The translations under genes and the position numbers were made by a program. The notes beneath the pieces are model-generated. The model saw nothing but the letters and a program-made list of their open reading frames with translations, searched no databases and was not told where the DNA came from. Positions 44,338-56,335 of a stretch of DNA of 64,000 nt are shown in pieces (the stretch's first letter is position 1; each line of letters begins with the position of its first letter). This DNA is from Xenopus tropicalis (taxonomy: Eukaryota > Chordata > Amphibia > Anura > Pipidae), in NCBI RefSeq assembly GCF_000004195.4, contig NC_030677.2, positions 43,463,142 to 43,527,141 on the forward strand, given 5' to 3'.

Positions 44338-45683
44338 TTATTATGTTATATTTTTCTCATAATTATTTTATAATCCATATATCCACTAACCCAATAAACA
44401 ATGGGGTTCAAAAAGAAGAAATATCTTGCAAACTGTTTGTACTGTGGTCGCTCCCTCACATGTCTACCTACCACCTCAACAGCACCCTGACAGTTCCCCA
44501 GGACATGTATTATAGAAATGTATCCTTATACAAATGTTAATATCTGTTTTAAGTGATGAATAGTGTGATTTTCCCCATGCATAAAACAGAGAATCAATGA
44601 AGAAAGTTGAATTTTTTAAGAGGCCTCTTTTTTACTTCCCAAACATTGCTTTCCAGTCCAAAGATGAATATTTGATTCCCCTCACCCTTTCCAAATTTCA
44701 TCCCCTACTATAAATACATCAAGAGTCACTCTAACAATTGACCTTGGCAAAAGCTTATGGTAGTCCTGACTACCAAGTAAAGAAATCCAACTACTAACAC
44801 AAATAGTGCTTCATTATAAATGAGCCCATTTTAATGGCACTTTTAATATGGACCCTTTTTAACTCAATTGAATATTAAAGTTAAACTGTTCCTGTAAATG
44901 TAACTATTTATTTGTGAATTCATCAATGGAACATATTTTCATTTGATCCCAGCATTAGTCTTTTGCAAAAACCTATAAAAAAAATAATTACAGTATTAAC
45001 CATTCATTACAGTTTCAATTCATATTTATCAATGACAGTTTAATTCCAGTTGAATTAGCTGTTGTGCCATTGTATTTATGCAATAGAGGAATCTAAAGAA
45101 ACGGATACTTTATTTGACATTTCCAACAAATAAACAAACATGTTTGTTATTGTTACACCACAAGCAGCACTATGCTCATCAGTGTTAGAATTGCTGTATG
45201 CAAAACATCTTAAAAGCTTTCAGCATTTACATAGTGCTCTTCCTTTCATTTCTGCTTCATCAGCCTTTGTGACAGGGTCATCCCGGGTAAATGACTTTGA
45301 GCTTTGTATAGCACACTATTGTGCGTTAAAAGAGCCTGAAGCTTTGCCTTGGGCATTATTTGCTTATTGGCTTGATTAAAGTACAGAGGATATGATAATG
45401 GGGAAACAATGAAATGTTAATTACAAATATAACTCTACTACTAGAAACTGACAGTATTATGCATGCATATTTCCTATAATCTGCCAGAATCCATCTACAG
45501 TATTGTTGGCAGAGAACACACAGAAACATGAATATGAAAATGATTTACCATACTTTCTTACACTTTAAAAAGTGTAACCTATTAGCGAGTATGTCAGTAT
45601 GGCAGACACCAGGAGGTTCTTTTGCTCCAGGATATGTAAGAACCATATGTACTATGATATGTAATAACTGAATGGAATTTCTG
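44338..45683. other. unassigned non-coding DNA
   Basis: No transposon ends recognised. A 79-codon plus-strand frame at 45140-45379 shows no known domain. The area 45040-45380 lacks repeat words and could be unique sequence. Confidence 0.4.
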
Positions 45684-45800
45684 GCTAAGGCTAATGCCAG
45701 AGGGGGCAGATTCTCAGCCTGTTGATAAGTGCAAGCCAGGAATCCACCCCTATGCTTAAAAAATCGTATTGTTGTGCCTGCACCCAGAGCAATTGTATCA
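45684..45800. repeat. decayed 'ggctaatgcc' Harbinger-like MITE end
   Basis: TAA then 'ggctaatgccagaggggg', and later 'gtgcctgcacccagagcaat', matching 27780-27938 and 39359-39612. The right end is missing. Confidence 0.5.
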
Positions 45801-46283
45801 GCCCTGATTCCTGGATTACTTCTATGTATAAACTGTGCCTGCCCTGACCTCGTCCTGTGTTTTGGACTTCATGCATGCTCCTGTATCTCTTTCTTCCACT
45901 GCACCACGGAAATCAGAATGCTGATAAAAAGGCACCTTAGTGATTTAGTGAGGAATATTATTAATAAGTAATGGTCTGTTATTGAACAGGTCTCAGTTTC
46001 AAGAGCTTGTATGATTGCACAACCTAACGTGACCTATAGAAAATATAGGAGTATTGGTTCTTTGGTTTCACCAAGTTTTTATCTAGATAGGTTTGTGTGG
46101 GTTCATGTCTCCATCAAAAATGTAACTGAATTTATGGAAGGGCCTTTAAGTGTTCATAGGTTGTATATGGACCATTTGTTATATTATGTTACACTTTGTT
46201 TATCTGTTTGGTTTATGTCCTCAGTTGATTTGATAACTGTTCTTCTGCAGTACTAATTACTCTTTCCCCACCATACCTCTGAT

Positions 46284-46797
46284 ACATGTGTCCCTTTAGG
46301 GCTGTGACACACAGGGAGACAATCTCCCTTGTCACGGGCAACTAATCTCCCCGAAATGCCATCCCACTGGCTAGAATGTAAATTGCCAGTGTGATGGCAT
46401 ACGCCGCGCTGCGATGTGCAGAAGTTGCCTTGGAAAGTTGCAGAGGAAACTTTGGCAACTTAGGCAAATTGCGCGCCACGTATGCCATCCCACCGGAGAC
46501 TTACATTCTAGCCAGTGGGATGGCATTTCGGGGAGATTAATCGCGGTGTGTCACAGCCCTTAGATACATATAATTCTTTTCGTATGTTTGGTAATGTTTC
46601 TCCATATAGTAGATAATGTTTCATTTTTACTATTTATTTTTAGCTATGTATGAGCATTCTATGTTTCTATTTGATGGACAGATATGATGGGTTCAGTACA
46701 TGTGTCCTTTTAGATACATATAATCCTTTTCATATGCCTGATAATGTTTCTCCATATAATAGATAATGTTTCAGTTTTACTATTTATTTGTAGCTAA
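46284..46797. repeat. tandem duplication with occupied and empty transposon sites
   Basis: A ~100-bp unit containing 'acatgtgtcc', 'tagatacatataat', 'taatgtttctccatata' and 'gataatgtttca' occurs as 46284-46298 plus 46560-46646, and again as 46698-46797. The first copy is split by the MITE at 46299-46559, and the second is the uninterrupted site. Confidence 0.85.
46299..46559. mobile_element. PIF/Harbinger-like MITE, copy E
   Basis: Starts 'gggctgtgacacacaggg' and ends 'gcggtgtgtcacagccc'. It is flanked by TTA at 46296-46298 and 46560-46562. The interior matches copies A-C ('ctaatctccccgaaatgcca', 'tatgccatcccaccgg'). The uninterrupted paralogous site at 46707-46713 has a single TTA, which confirms the 3-bp duplication. 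Confidence 0.9.
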
Positions 46798-46799
46798 TT

Positions 46800-47170
46800 T
46801 TGGGCCACATTTACTAAAACTCCAACATTTCTCATTTTTTTAAAAAAATTCTTATCACGTCATTTCCGCGGATGTCTTACATTTACTAAAAGTCTGAACT
46901 GGAAAAGTCTGTGTGAGAATAGCCGCAGAAAAGTCATGAAGATCCCAAATTTTTCAGCTTTTTTGAATTGTCGCACAAAAAAATAACATCAAAAATCCAA
47001 AACCTCTAAAGTTTTGAGATAAAAGATGGATCTTCAAGGAAAGGTAAGGGACCTCTTCTATTGACTTCTACATGATCTCAGCACGTTTTAGCTGGCGAAT
47101 TGTCGGACTTGCAACTTTTAGCACTAAATATCTGAATTGGAAAAAAAATCCCAATGCTAGTAAATCTATT
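46800..47170. repeat. decayed MITE-like segment
   Basis: Begins 'gggccacatttactaaaact' and ends near 'tagtaaatctatttg', with several further 'tttactaaaa' and 'tctgaa' words. This resembles the 'ttactaa ... ttagtaaat' termini of frog MITEs. Boundaries and class uncertain. Confidence 0.4.
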
Positions 47171-47870
47171 TGATCTGATGAATAGATATGGCAGGAGTGC
47201 TAGGCCCTCTGGGGAAGTTGCTGAAATTGGCACAAAATGCGTCAAGCAAATCTCCCCTTCTACTAACATATCTTCTTCCTAGAAGAGTAGAGGATAAAGG
47301 CTGTATTAGTGGCAAAGAGAGGACTAACAACAGTAGTACCCTTGGTTTTCAAATGAGATGTTGGAAAGGCAGGAGTCCACATACTTTTTTCCATATTGTG
47401 AATTATTCCTAAATGTACTGCACGGATGAATATAACAATCCATGAGCAGATGTACCTATTTTAAATTTCCTAACCTTTACAGACAGCCAAAATCACACAT
47501 TTTTTACTTTAAATGAGAAACTGACATTTTACATATAAAAGTAAAAAACATAAAAAGCTTTTATTGCTTAATTTTGCTGTTTTTTCTAGGTACAAAATGT
47601 CTTCAGGTCATCGCTTTGTAGCAAAAACCTGTAATCAGTTCCTAGTTTTATGCATGTATTTTTTTTCCTTTGACTGGAAAACAATAAAAAAAACTTTAGT
47701 GTTGCTAAGCATGAGAAGAGAGTGATTTATGTTTTGTATGAATCATCTTGGCTCACACTTTATTCTTTATTTCGGCAGGGCAAGGCAGGTTGAGGGTGAT
47801 AATGAGAATGTAAAATAGAATGTATTTTAATATCATTGCTAGTTTGGGTTTTCACGAAACTTCCTTATTA
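47171..47870. other. unassigned non-coding DNA
   Basis: No feature recognised. Confidence 0.4.
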
Positions 47871-48080
47871 TTAAAAAGTTTGGAAAAGTATAACAGAGCC
47901 CTGCATAAGTATTTACTCCCCCATTCTGGAATTATTTGCAGAGTCCCATTTGCAGCAACAACAGCTTTTAGGGGTAAGTATCATCAATTTAACACACAGT
48001 TAGGGAGTCATATCTTCTTTGCAGGCTAGATACAGATTCCTCACGTTAATTGGCTTTTTTGAGCATGTTTTTTGAATTTT
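47871..48080 (+). repeat. possible Tc1-like transposon remnant
   Basis: The phrase 'ctgcataagtatttactccc', followed by 'tttgcagcaacaacagcttt' and 'ggggtaagta', resembles the left region of a common vertebrate Tc1-like repeat as I remember it. No terminal inverted repeat or TA duplication could be defined. Confidence 0.35.
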
Positions 48081-48133
48081 TTTTTGTTATACTTTATTTA
48101 CTGGTACTGGAGTGGTTCCTTGTAAATGCCTAC

Positions 48134-48316
48134 TAGTGATGGGTGAAATGTTTCGGCAGGCATGGATTCGCGGGAAAAATTCGCCGTGCGCCCAAAAATT
48201 GTCACCCGCATCAAAAGAATAGCTGCGGGCGACAAAAGAATAGTCGAGGGAGACAATTTATTTGATACACGACATTTTCGCCGTTTTCCGAAACGGTACA
48301 GATTCGCTCATCACTA
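48134..48316. mobile_element. hAT-like palindromic MITE with perfect 8-bp duplication
   Basis: Starts 'tagtgatgggtgaaatg' and ends 'gattcgctcatcacta'. The flanks 'atgcctac' (48126-48133, 48317-48324) are identical, an 8-bp target duplication as in hAT elements. The interior is CpG-rich ('attcgcgggaaaaattcgcc', 'gctgcgggcgac'). 183 bp. The end at 1332 belongs to the same family. Confidence 0.85.
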
Positions 48317-48508
48317 ATGCCTACCCCTGCTTTTGTACATTTTGGTTTCCCTCTGCTGAAGGTGTGGGTTATGAGCACCACAACCGCTTGTATCATATGG
48401 TGAGCCTTATATATACCCAATTCCTTTGCTTTTTAGATATTTCACCTCAGTAAACATATTTTCAGTCAGATTGAGATAAGGTCTTTGACTGGGATAGGTA
48501 CATCTATC

Positions 48509-48760
48509 CAGTGATGTAACAAGTGGGGTGACAACCCTGCAGCAGTGGGAGGGACTAGAGACACAGGGGGCTCATAAAGACCGGCATCACTGTCCCCATA
48601 GTAAACCCCCCCATGGCTCACAACCCTCACTCCCTATGGTCAGCACAACCATACAACTGCAATCCTGCTTTCCTCTCGACCACCCTTTACATCTGATGCT
48701 GGAGCAGGGAGAGCTGCAGGGGTTCCTGTAGGGCAGATGTTTAGCCGCCACCTCTCTCTC
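48509..48760. repeat. hAT-like element fragment
   Basis: Left end 'cagtgatgtaacaagtgggg' resembles the left terminus of the element at 25367. A matching right end and target duplication were not found. Confidence 0.4.
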
Positions 48761-48778
48761 TCATGCTAAATGCCATCA

Positions 48779-48960
48779 TCATTATTTATTTATATAACGC
48801 CAGAAAATTACACATCAAACTATATTAATTTATAACAAATAGGTATCTTAAAATAATTAAACAAACAAGGGTTTACAGAGTAAGAATATGATTAGAGGGC
48901 CCTACTAACAAGAGCTTACAATCTACAGAGTTAGGGTACATTGGAAAAATAAGATTATAA
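48779..48960. repeat. dispersed repeat with ATT head, copy 2
   Basis: 'attatttatttatataacgcc' starts the copy and 'agagcttacaatctacag' lies near its end, in the order seen at 4431 and 56150. Confidence 0.55.
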
Positions 48961-49002
48961 TAAAACATTTAGATGCAGTAACATGAAACTTAGAAACTTT
49001 CC

Positions 49003-49130
49003 CCCATATGTAATAAAAGTGACTGAGTTTGCCCAGGAGCAGTACCCCTTTCAACCAATAAGATATTTGCTTTTAAACAGGTGACCAATAAATTCTACTT
49101 GCTGATTGGTTGCTATAGGTTATTGCTCCT
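49003..49130. repeat. partial MITE related to 20753-20880
   Basis: Shares 'atatgtaataaaag', 'gagtttgccca', 'aaccaataagatatttgctt' and 'ttaaacaggtgacc' in the same order as 20758-20845. The right end is missing. Confidence 0.65.
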
Positions 49131-49985
49131 TGTTTAAAGTGTGTCAGTTCAATGGAATTTTTTTTATATTACTGCAATGGAATCAGCCTAACTTTCTATG
49201 GATAGCTTTGAGTGCCACCTTATCTTCTGATCCATTCTTGCAGTGCTTGGTTGCACCTGTGATTGCCTGACAGATGTTATTATTGTGAATAAAACTATTT
49301 GGCTTGGTTCCTAAAGAGGAAGTAGCAGGGACGCACCTGGAAATGTCTACCTAAGAAAATCTTTCTGCCTTTTGCCAGGAGGCATTGCACTGTCTCCATG
49401 GAAGCTGTGAGATCTCCATGATGGATATGGGTCAGTGGCTCTGGAGAGGAAACCCAATCTTCCAAGAGGCGCTGGAATTTTTTGCAGCTGTTAAAGCAGT
49501 TGTGCCTTCTGCCGTGTATTCTTTCTTTTACACAAAATGAACTCACATCAGCCTTTATTTCAACAGATTTTCTGTTGTAATTGATAGTTATCTTGAGAGC
49601 ATTTTATGGGTGGTCTCATGCAATCTGATCAAGTTAAGTGTTTAAAGTCAGAATGATATGCCTGTGTAAATACATACATTTATTGCAATGTCATGACAGC
49701 TTAGAATAAAGGGCAACACAAAGAGTTGGAATACATATTGACATACGTTGTAATTAAAACCATACTGTACCAAACAGCGCTCAAGAATTCATTTTTTTGT
49801 TTGATTCTTTTTCAAATATTTGGGGCCAAAGTAAAAAAACAGTAAAATTACTAGAAGTATCTTCATCTCAGCTAAAACATTCTACTTATACTTATTTTTC
49901 TGCATTCTTGTACTTTTGCGAGATGGTCACAAATTCAATTGAAGAACCATGTTCATCTCTGACTATGTGAATAATAATTCCTGGA
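49131..49985. other. unassigned non-coding DNA
   Basis: An 83-codon minus-strand frame at 49295-49546 shows no recognised domain. No repeat ends recognised. Confidence 0.4.
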
Positions 49986-49989
49986 CTTA

Positions 49990-50130
49990 TTTATTATTAT
50001 TATTTACATAACACTATCATCTCTGCTTAACAAAGGGATACAAACACATGGCATGTACTGTATATATATTTGCATAGAGATATAACAAAGAGAAAGACTG
50101 ATAACAAGAGCATACACTCTAAAAACAAAG
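49990..50130. repeat. dispersed repeat with ATT head, copy 3
   Basis: Starts 'tattattattatttacataa' and ends near 'agagcatacactctaaaa', parallel to 48779 and 56150. Confidence 0.5.
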
Positions 50131-50137
50131 GGAGTAA

Positions 50138-50399
50138 AGGTGACAATACACGGGCTGATTTCAGCTGCTGATATCAGTCCTTTAGAACAATTTGGCAGCT
50201 TATCTGCCCATGTATGGGCACCACCAACGGGCCTCCACCGACCGACATCTGTCTTGAAACTTTTCAGATCTCAGTCGGGCAGGTTTAATTTAACGACTAA
50301 GTTAGCCTGATATCCCCCACCTATAAGTGCACATATTGGGAGAAGATACGCTAGCTTGGTGACCGCCAAATGAGTCAATTTTACAGTGTATGGCTACCT
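50138..50399. mobile_element. MITE with 'ggtgacaatacacgggc' end
   Basis: Left end 'aggtgacaatacacgggctg' and right end 'agtgtatggctacct' are imperfect inverted repeats, with TAA before and TTA after. Interior words 'atttggcagcttatctgccc' and 'cagtcgggcaggttt' recur at 50480 and 58166. Probably Harbinger-like. Confidence 0.65.
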
Positions 50400-50479
50400 T
50401 TAGACATAAGATGAAAGAAGCCTGTGTGGTAGTAGAGCTCATGTCAGTCTAGATACTTATTGTGTGTGGGAGAAGAGTA

Positions 50480-50645
50480 AAGGAGGCCATACACAGGCAG
50501 ATTTCAGCGGCCCATTCAGGTCCTTCAGACTAATTTGGCAGCTTATATGCAGTCCTCGGTCTGACGGCACCTGTGCCCATCATTTTAATTTGATTGCTTG
50601 TCTTGACACCATCCTACAAAATCTCTTGACAGGTGGTCAAGTTGC
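50480..50645. repeat. truncated copy of the 50138 MITE
   Basis: Starts 'aggaggccatacacaggcag' followed by 'ggtccttcagactaatttgg' and 'cagcttat', then breaks off. The 'gcagtcctcggtctga' part also occurs in 58166-58380. Confidence 0.6.
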
Positions 50646-50855
50646 TGAGTAGTTATATTATAAGCTTGGAAAAAAGGGTTTAAAGACTTTGACGTACTGG
50701 TAATGTGGAAGGAAATTGAAGAGTATGGGTGCAACATTTTTGAATGCGGGTACAGAAGATAAGTGAAGATAAAAAAAGGCAGTCTGGCAGAGAGAAGGGT
50801 TATGTCTGTGGTAAGTATCTGGTTATTAAACAAAATTAAGAATGGTAGCACAGAA

Positions 50856-51279
50856 TTAAAGGAGAAGGAAAGTCAAAGTCACTTGGGGGTGCCAAAATGT
50901 TAGGCACCCCCAAGTGACTTCAATGGCCTACTTTGTACCCCAGGCTGGTGCCCCTGTTAGTAGAGAACAGCACCAGCCCGGGGTAGCAGCGATCGCTTCC
51001 TTCTTCCTTGTTCGCTGCGCGCGCATGCGCAGTAGAGTGAATAGTGGAACTTTAACAGAGAAGTCGGCTTTTCACTCTACTGCGCATGCGCCTGTCCCGG
51101 ACAATCAGCAGCAGCGTGAATAGGGAATAAGGAAGCGCATCGCTACATGTACCCCGGGCTGGTGCTGTTTTCTCCTAACAGGGGCACCAGCCCAGGGTAC
51201 AAGGTAAGCGATCAAAGTCACTTGGGGGTGCCTAACATTTTGGCACCCCGAAGTGACTTTGCCTTTCCTTCTCCTTTAA
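50856..51279. mobile_element. T2-like MITE with long palindromic arms
   Basis: TTAAAGGAGAAGGAAAGTC at the left and 'gcctttccttctcctttaa' at the right. Long inverted arms include 'aaagtcacttgggggtgcc' and 'gaccagcctgg'-type words around 'ctggtgcccctgtta'. A central 'ctactgcgcatgcgcctg' palindrome faces 'gcgcatgcgcagtag'. 424 bp and GC-rich inside. Sister to 27385-27960. Confidence 0.8.
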
Positions 51280-52580
51280 GTACTTTTTAAGTAGGTTGAA
51301 GTGAATTTAGTGTATGAGAGGTGGCCATTACAGGAACTGCCACAGAGGGGCAGCACTTATGGAGAGGGGAGAGAGCTATAGCAGAGCTATCCCCCAAAGT
51401 TTGCGTCAAATTTTGCAAGTGCACACGCAGAAAGCAATCAGTGACAGCATTTAAAGCATTTGCACACATGCAGGTAGCGTTTTCTTGGCTTTAACTGGTC
51501 ATTTGAGCATGGGTTTAACCTCGCTTCCGGAAGCATGCATATTGACATAATGTCACTTCTGAGTAAGGGGAAAACATTTTGGCGGCGAGCTGACACAAGG
51601 CACAGGGTGCCCCCGGTTCATACCCAAGGTCTATAATTCGCCCTGTGTTTGCTAGAAGGCTACTTCTCACCTATTGTAAGGCTACTATAAAACACAGAAG
51701 GAGAAGTCATGCAAAACAGAACACAGAATGGTTTATTACCTAGGTGCAAATTTGCCCAAAGTTGATAAATGAGTTTCATGAGAGAAAGGAGTGATAAGCA
51801 CAAATAATGCAGTCTGGCATATAGGTGCCAAATTGGTTGACCTGCAAGCATTAATGGAAAAAAACTAGTGAAAATCTGTATAATTTTATTGTATATGTGA
51901 AGTTTATTCTGTGGCTTTTGAGCTTTTGGTGAGCTACCCCTCCCAGAACATAGCATCAAAAGGTTCCTCTGAGGATCTGAGAGTTGTAGTTTAGCAACAA
52001 CTTAAAATCCCCTGATTAAAAATTGGTGATTTTTACTACCCCCACTTCTCATTCACTTGTAATAATACTTTCAGACCTTATCTCTATCCTGATATACGGT
52101 CTTTATGTGCCCAACTGGGAAAGTTAAAAATACCAATGACAGCCAATAAGCGTAGCTCGTGTCTCTGACTGTGCAGAAAAGGTGTGATTTCTCTTTTTAG
52201 ATCTCAGATGACTTGTTCTTTGATACAGGGAAAGGTTTCATCAAACTGTTAAGCTCCATCAGCTGCTATGCATAAAGTGAAAAAATAAAAAGCTTTTTGA
52301 AATAGAAAGAAGAGGAAAAACACCTAATATTTTGTATAATCACGCACCTTTAGAGTTGAAAAGAATAATATCATGCAACATCAAATATAGGAAAGTATCA
52401 CTGTGTTTGTTGGTTTCGTAAGATTGGGCAATTTCACTTTGCCAGAAAAGCATCTACAAAAGAGCAAATGCAAATCTTTTCTGCATTAATGATGAATAAG
52501 GTGCTGACTTTGCTATTGACAGTTTGTCTGCCAGTGGCCTGGCTTCCTTATATTATCATTTTCTTATTGCCCTGACAAAT
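51280..52580. other. unassigned non-coding DNA
   Basis: No gene or complete transposon recognised. Confidence 0.4.
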
Positions 52581-52900
52581 ATAAAAGGTAATGGACAACC
52601 AAAAACACTAAAAACCAACTCTTCAAAATATGAATGTACATAAAAGGTTGTCTATAGGTCATGTTGATGGTTTTTCGCTAATAGGGCTGCTTTTGTAAGT
52701 AATTGTTACTGAAAGTTCAGTTATACCTTTTAATGCTAACAAATTTGGCAGCCCCCTCATAGAGGAACATGGGGGATCAGATAAGTAATGTAAAAGCATC
52801 AGGTAAATACTTTTATTTTTACTTTTTCTAATGTCATGCAAAGACAATGTTAAGATAGATGAAAAAAAAGATTTAATTTCTGGTGTCAGTATCTCTTTAA
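52581..52900. mobile_element. T2-like MITE, third copy of the 29854/33996 family
   Basis: The left end is diverged ('ataaaaggtaatggacaac'). The right end 'tggtgtcagtatctctttaa' is intact with TTAA. The interior 'ggtcatgttgatggttttt' and 'agggctgcttttgtaagtaa' is shared with the other two copies. A piece with 'ctgtcccttctcagcctgtc' is absent here, a small internal deletion relative to the others. Confidence 0.7.
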
Positions 52901-54319
52901 AGGTCCAACTGTTGGTGAGGTTCCCCTTAGAACATAATAAGGTTAAAGATATAAGAAATCAGGACATACAGTACAGGATCACTGTAGGCCTTTAGCTCAA
53001 AGAATATAAATATATAAAAGAGAGAGCCTCCTCTATTGCTTCAAGCCCCCCAGAAAAGCCAATCCACGGTTTGGCAACAATGGCTATAAGCTATCATATA
53101 AACATTACTGGTGCATTATTTTCTGTGGTGAGTTTGCTAAAAGCAGCCCTGAGTTTGATTCACACATTTTCTTTTCCTACTTTTGCAGATTCAAGTATTG
53201 ACACTTGAGGGCCCTTGCCTTAGGTGGCAGACGTATCCAGTACTGGATTTAGGTTGCTAAATCCTGTGACACTGCGGGGAAGGGTGGGTAATTTCTTCTT
53301 CAGCAATTGGCACCTGCCCAGTACAGAGTAACTGTTTGTGTATGTGCAAATCATCAAGGAAGGGGGCAGGCTGAGGTTTATTGCCTAGGGCAGCACCAGA
53401 CATAAAAACAGCCCTGACCTCAAAGTTGACAGCTGAGAAATGGCACAGTGCTGAGCATCACTAGAAAAGCTTCTTTTAAAGTGACAGTCCCAGCTGACTC
53501 TCACAGTCATTGAAGTTGTGTATGCCATGTAAAGGCCAACCAAATGATAGACTGACTTTATTTAGTTGATAATCCTTAAATCTGCCCAAGTTATCAGTGG
53601 GGCTCTACTGATCCATGGCAAATACATTTTGCATTGCAATTAGATAACAAATATGGTACAGATGCAGTTGGTTTTTTGCCAGATACAGTATGCTCTAGAG
53701 TTCAACCGGAGAGCCCTGAACTCAAGCCTCAGCGGCAGATAAGATAGAAGCAGTTTTCTAACTAACTCAAGGATATTCATGATTCTTACATTCACTTCTT
53801 TATAGCTGAATTGTCTATAACATCCAAGAAGAGATACTGACATTATCTGTTACTAAAATATTGCACCAAGCACTGGTTTACTATGTTCCAAACTAAGATA
53901 TATACACTGCCCTTGAGGGAACATTAATGTTATACCAGTGCCATAAATAAATATCTAGAAAGGAGGCTAATAACCTTTGCTGTCTTCTTTATAGATTGGG
54001 ACTAAAGGCGTTTGTATCAAGATAAGTTTGCCATACTGTGCTGTACTGTTTCATTCCATTATATACAATTCTGTAATAAAGTAGCACAGTCACAAATACA
54101 TTCTAAGGCTTAATGAAAGGATTTCCATTTAATCCAAATATTTTACATTTGTAACATCCTATTTTGCTTGTAAACCAGGCAGAAAGGTAATTAAGTTACA
54201 CTACAGCAAATGCTTTATTAAACCTCTTCCACTTGGGGACAGAACAAGATTAGATAGAGTATCTGAAAAGTAATCATACAAGAGGCGCTCAAACAAATAA
54301 CTAACTAAATAAATAAATA
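52901..54319. other. mostly unassigned, with a possible hAT-like fragment
   Basis: 53233-53415 begins 'cagtactggatttaggttgc' and ends near 'acagccctgacc', resembling a decayed hAT-like element without a target duplication. The rest shows no recognised feature. Confidence 0.35.
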
Positions 54320-54646
54320 CAGGTATCGGACCCCTTATCCGGAAACCCGTTATCCAGAAAGCTCCGAATTACGGAATGCCCGTCTCCCATAGACTCCATT
54401 TTAATCAAATAATTCAGAATTTTAAAACTAATTTCCTTTTTCTATGTAGAAATAAAACAGAACCTTGTAATTGATTCCAACTAAGATATAATTAATCCTT
54501 ATTGGATGCAAAACAATCCTATTGGGTTAATTAATGTTTTATTGATTTCTTAGTAGACTTAAGGTATTGAGATCCAAATTACAGAAAGACCCCTTATCCG
54601 GAATACCCTTGGTCCCGAGCATTCTGGATAATGGGTCCTATACCTG
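54320..54646. mobile_element. palindromic MITE, best-kept 'caggtatgggacc' copy
   Basis: Starts 'caggtatcggaccccttatc' and ends 'ggataatgggtcctatacctg'. The second terminal word 'cattctggataatgggtcc' mirrors the start. Flanking octamers 'aataaata' and 'tacaaata' match at 6 of 8 positions, weakly consistent with a hAT-type duplication. 327 bp. Family members lie at 13948, 20009, 39627 and 40741. Confidence 0.8.
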
Positions 54647-54685
54647 TACAAATATTAGATAATACCATACTTCTTAGTTGTTCAG

Positions 54686-55129
54686 TTAAAGGGGTGGTTC
54701 ATCTATAAGTTATAGAATGGCCAATTCTAAGCAACTTCTTAATTGGTCTTCAGTATTTATTTTTTATAGTTTTTAAATTATTTACCTTCTTCTTCTTCTA
54801 ACTCATTGGAGCTTCCAAATGGGGGTCCCTGATCAAAACAACTAGCCAAAAAACTATTGTGGGACAACAATGTTATTGTTACTTTTTATAACAGGCCCTC
54901 TCCTATGCATATACCAGTCTCTCACTTTAACCACTCCCTGGTAGCTATGGTAATTTGGAGCCTAGCAACCAAATACCTGCTGAAACCCAAAGCTGGAGAT
55001 CTGCTAAACAAAAATTGTAATAATTAAACAACTACAAATAATAAAACATGAATACCAATTGCAAATTGTCTCAGAATATAACTCTCTACACCATATTAAA
55101 AGGTAACTCAAAGGTGAACAACCCCTTAA
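54686..55129. mobile_element. T2-like MITE, 'ttaaaggggtggttca' family
   Basis: Starts TTAAAGGGGTGGTTCATC and ends 'ggtgaacaaccccttaa', inverted repeats with TTAA at the edges. Interior words 'aatggccaattctaagcaac' and 'cctagcaacc' recur in 55440-56034 and 58895-59292. 444 bp. Confidence 0.8.
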
Positions 55130-55439
55130 ATAGTAAACCACCCAGTTTTGAAAAAGAGCAAATGGAGATATATTGTGGCAGATATTAGTTGCCTACAGCA
55201 GGGTAGCTGGGACAGTGCTTTCAGATATCTGTGATGTTTGTTATGAGCTAAATGGGTTCTTGACCCAATATTGGACCCTAAAAGGGTCTAAAATTCATCA
55301 TGTCCGAAAACATTTGAAATATGGTATCAGAAGATCCAAGGAATGGCCCCCAGAATTATTCTGCAAAAAGAAAGGCCAGAATATCCTATGGTTATTACTC
55401 CCCTATATCAAGCTCCTTTAGTGAGTACTATACCGAATT

Positions 55440-56034
55440 GTAGAATACAAGATGCATAGTAAAAGAAAATGCAATCATAAGTAACTTTCCAATATACATT
55501 CCTTAAAAATTCTCAATAGGTTTAAGTTACATAATTGCTATTTTAGGCAGTGTCTGTTTATCCCATTCTTTTCTCTGGGCCTAGGTTGTTTACCTCTGAA
55601 ATTTATTTTCAGTATGATATAGAGAGTGCTATCCTGAGACAATATGCAGTTGGTCTTCTTTTTTTATATTTTATATATTTGAATTTTTGTTCAGCAGCTC
55701 ATCAGTTTAGAATTTCACCATATATCTGGTTGCTAGCATCCAATTTAACCTAGCAACTAGGCAATGGTTTGAAAGAAAGACAGGATTATAAATAGGAGAT
55801 GGCCTAAATAGAAAGACAGGTAATAAAAAGTAACAATAACAATAAAACTGTACCCCAACAGAGCAATTTTTTTTGGCTGCTGGGGTCAGTTACCCCCCCC
55901 CCCCCCCATTTGGAAGCTGGAAAGAGCCAGAAAAGGAAGGCAAATTATTTTAAAACTATAAAAAATGAAGACCAATTGAAAAGTTAATGAATAGACCATT
56001 CTCTAACATACCTGAAGGTGACCCACCCCTTTAA
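55440..56034. mobile_element. T2-like MITE, inverted relative of 54686
   Basis: The right end 'aggtgacccacccctttaa' and the preceding 'gaagaccaattgaaaagtta' are the inverse of the left end and interior of 54686-55129. The left end is not clearly preserved, so the start is approximate. It contains a 15-base C run at 55893-55907. Confidence 0.6.
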
Positions 56035-56149
56035 AACAAAGTAACAAGAGTCAGGTCTCCTTGCAGTTCTCTAAGTCAAATGGCAGCAAAACTGAGGAGT
56101 CACATCCAGTAGTGCAGACAATGTAAGCAGACAGATGCTGCTTTTAATA

Positions 56150-56335
56150 GCAGTTATTATTATTATTATCATTTGTTTATAAAACACAAACATATACCGC
56201 AGTGCTGTACAATAAATAGATGTTTACATTTTACATATAGGTTTACATACAAAGCAGACAATAAGCGATACAAGAGCTAAAGAAAACTCTGCCCAAAAGA
56301 GCTTACAATCTAAAAAGAGAAAGGACTGAGACACA
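56150..56335. repeat. dispersed repeat with ATT head, copy 4
   Basis: 'tattattattatcatttg' start, 'gcagtgctgtacaataaata' middle and 'aaagagcttacaatctaaaa' end. This is the clearest copy of the family seen at 4431, 48779 and 49990. Confidence 0.6.

Noticed and set aside
44815..44890. Another MITE end ('ataaatgagccc', then 'ttaaagttaaactgttcc')
   Set aside because: Single short end-like words without partners. They may be chance or tiny remnants.
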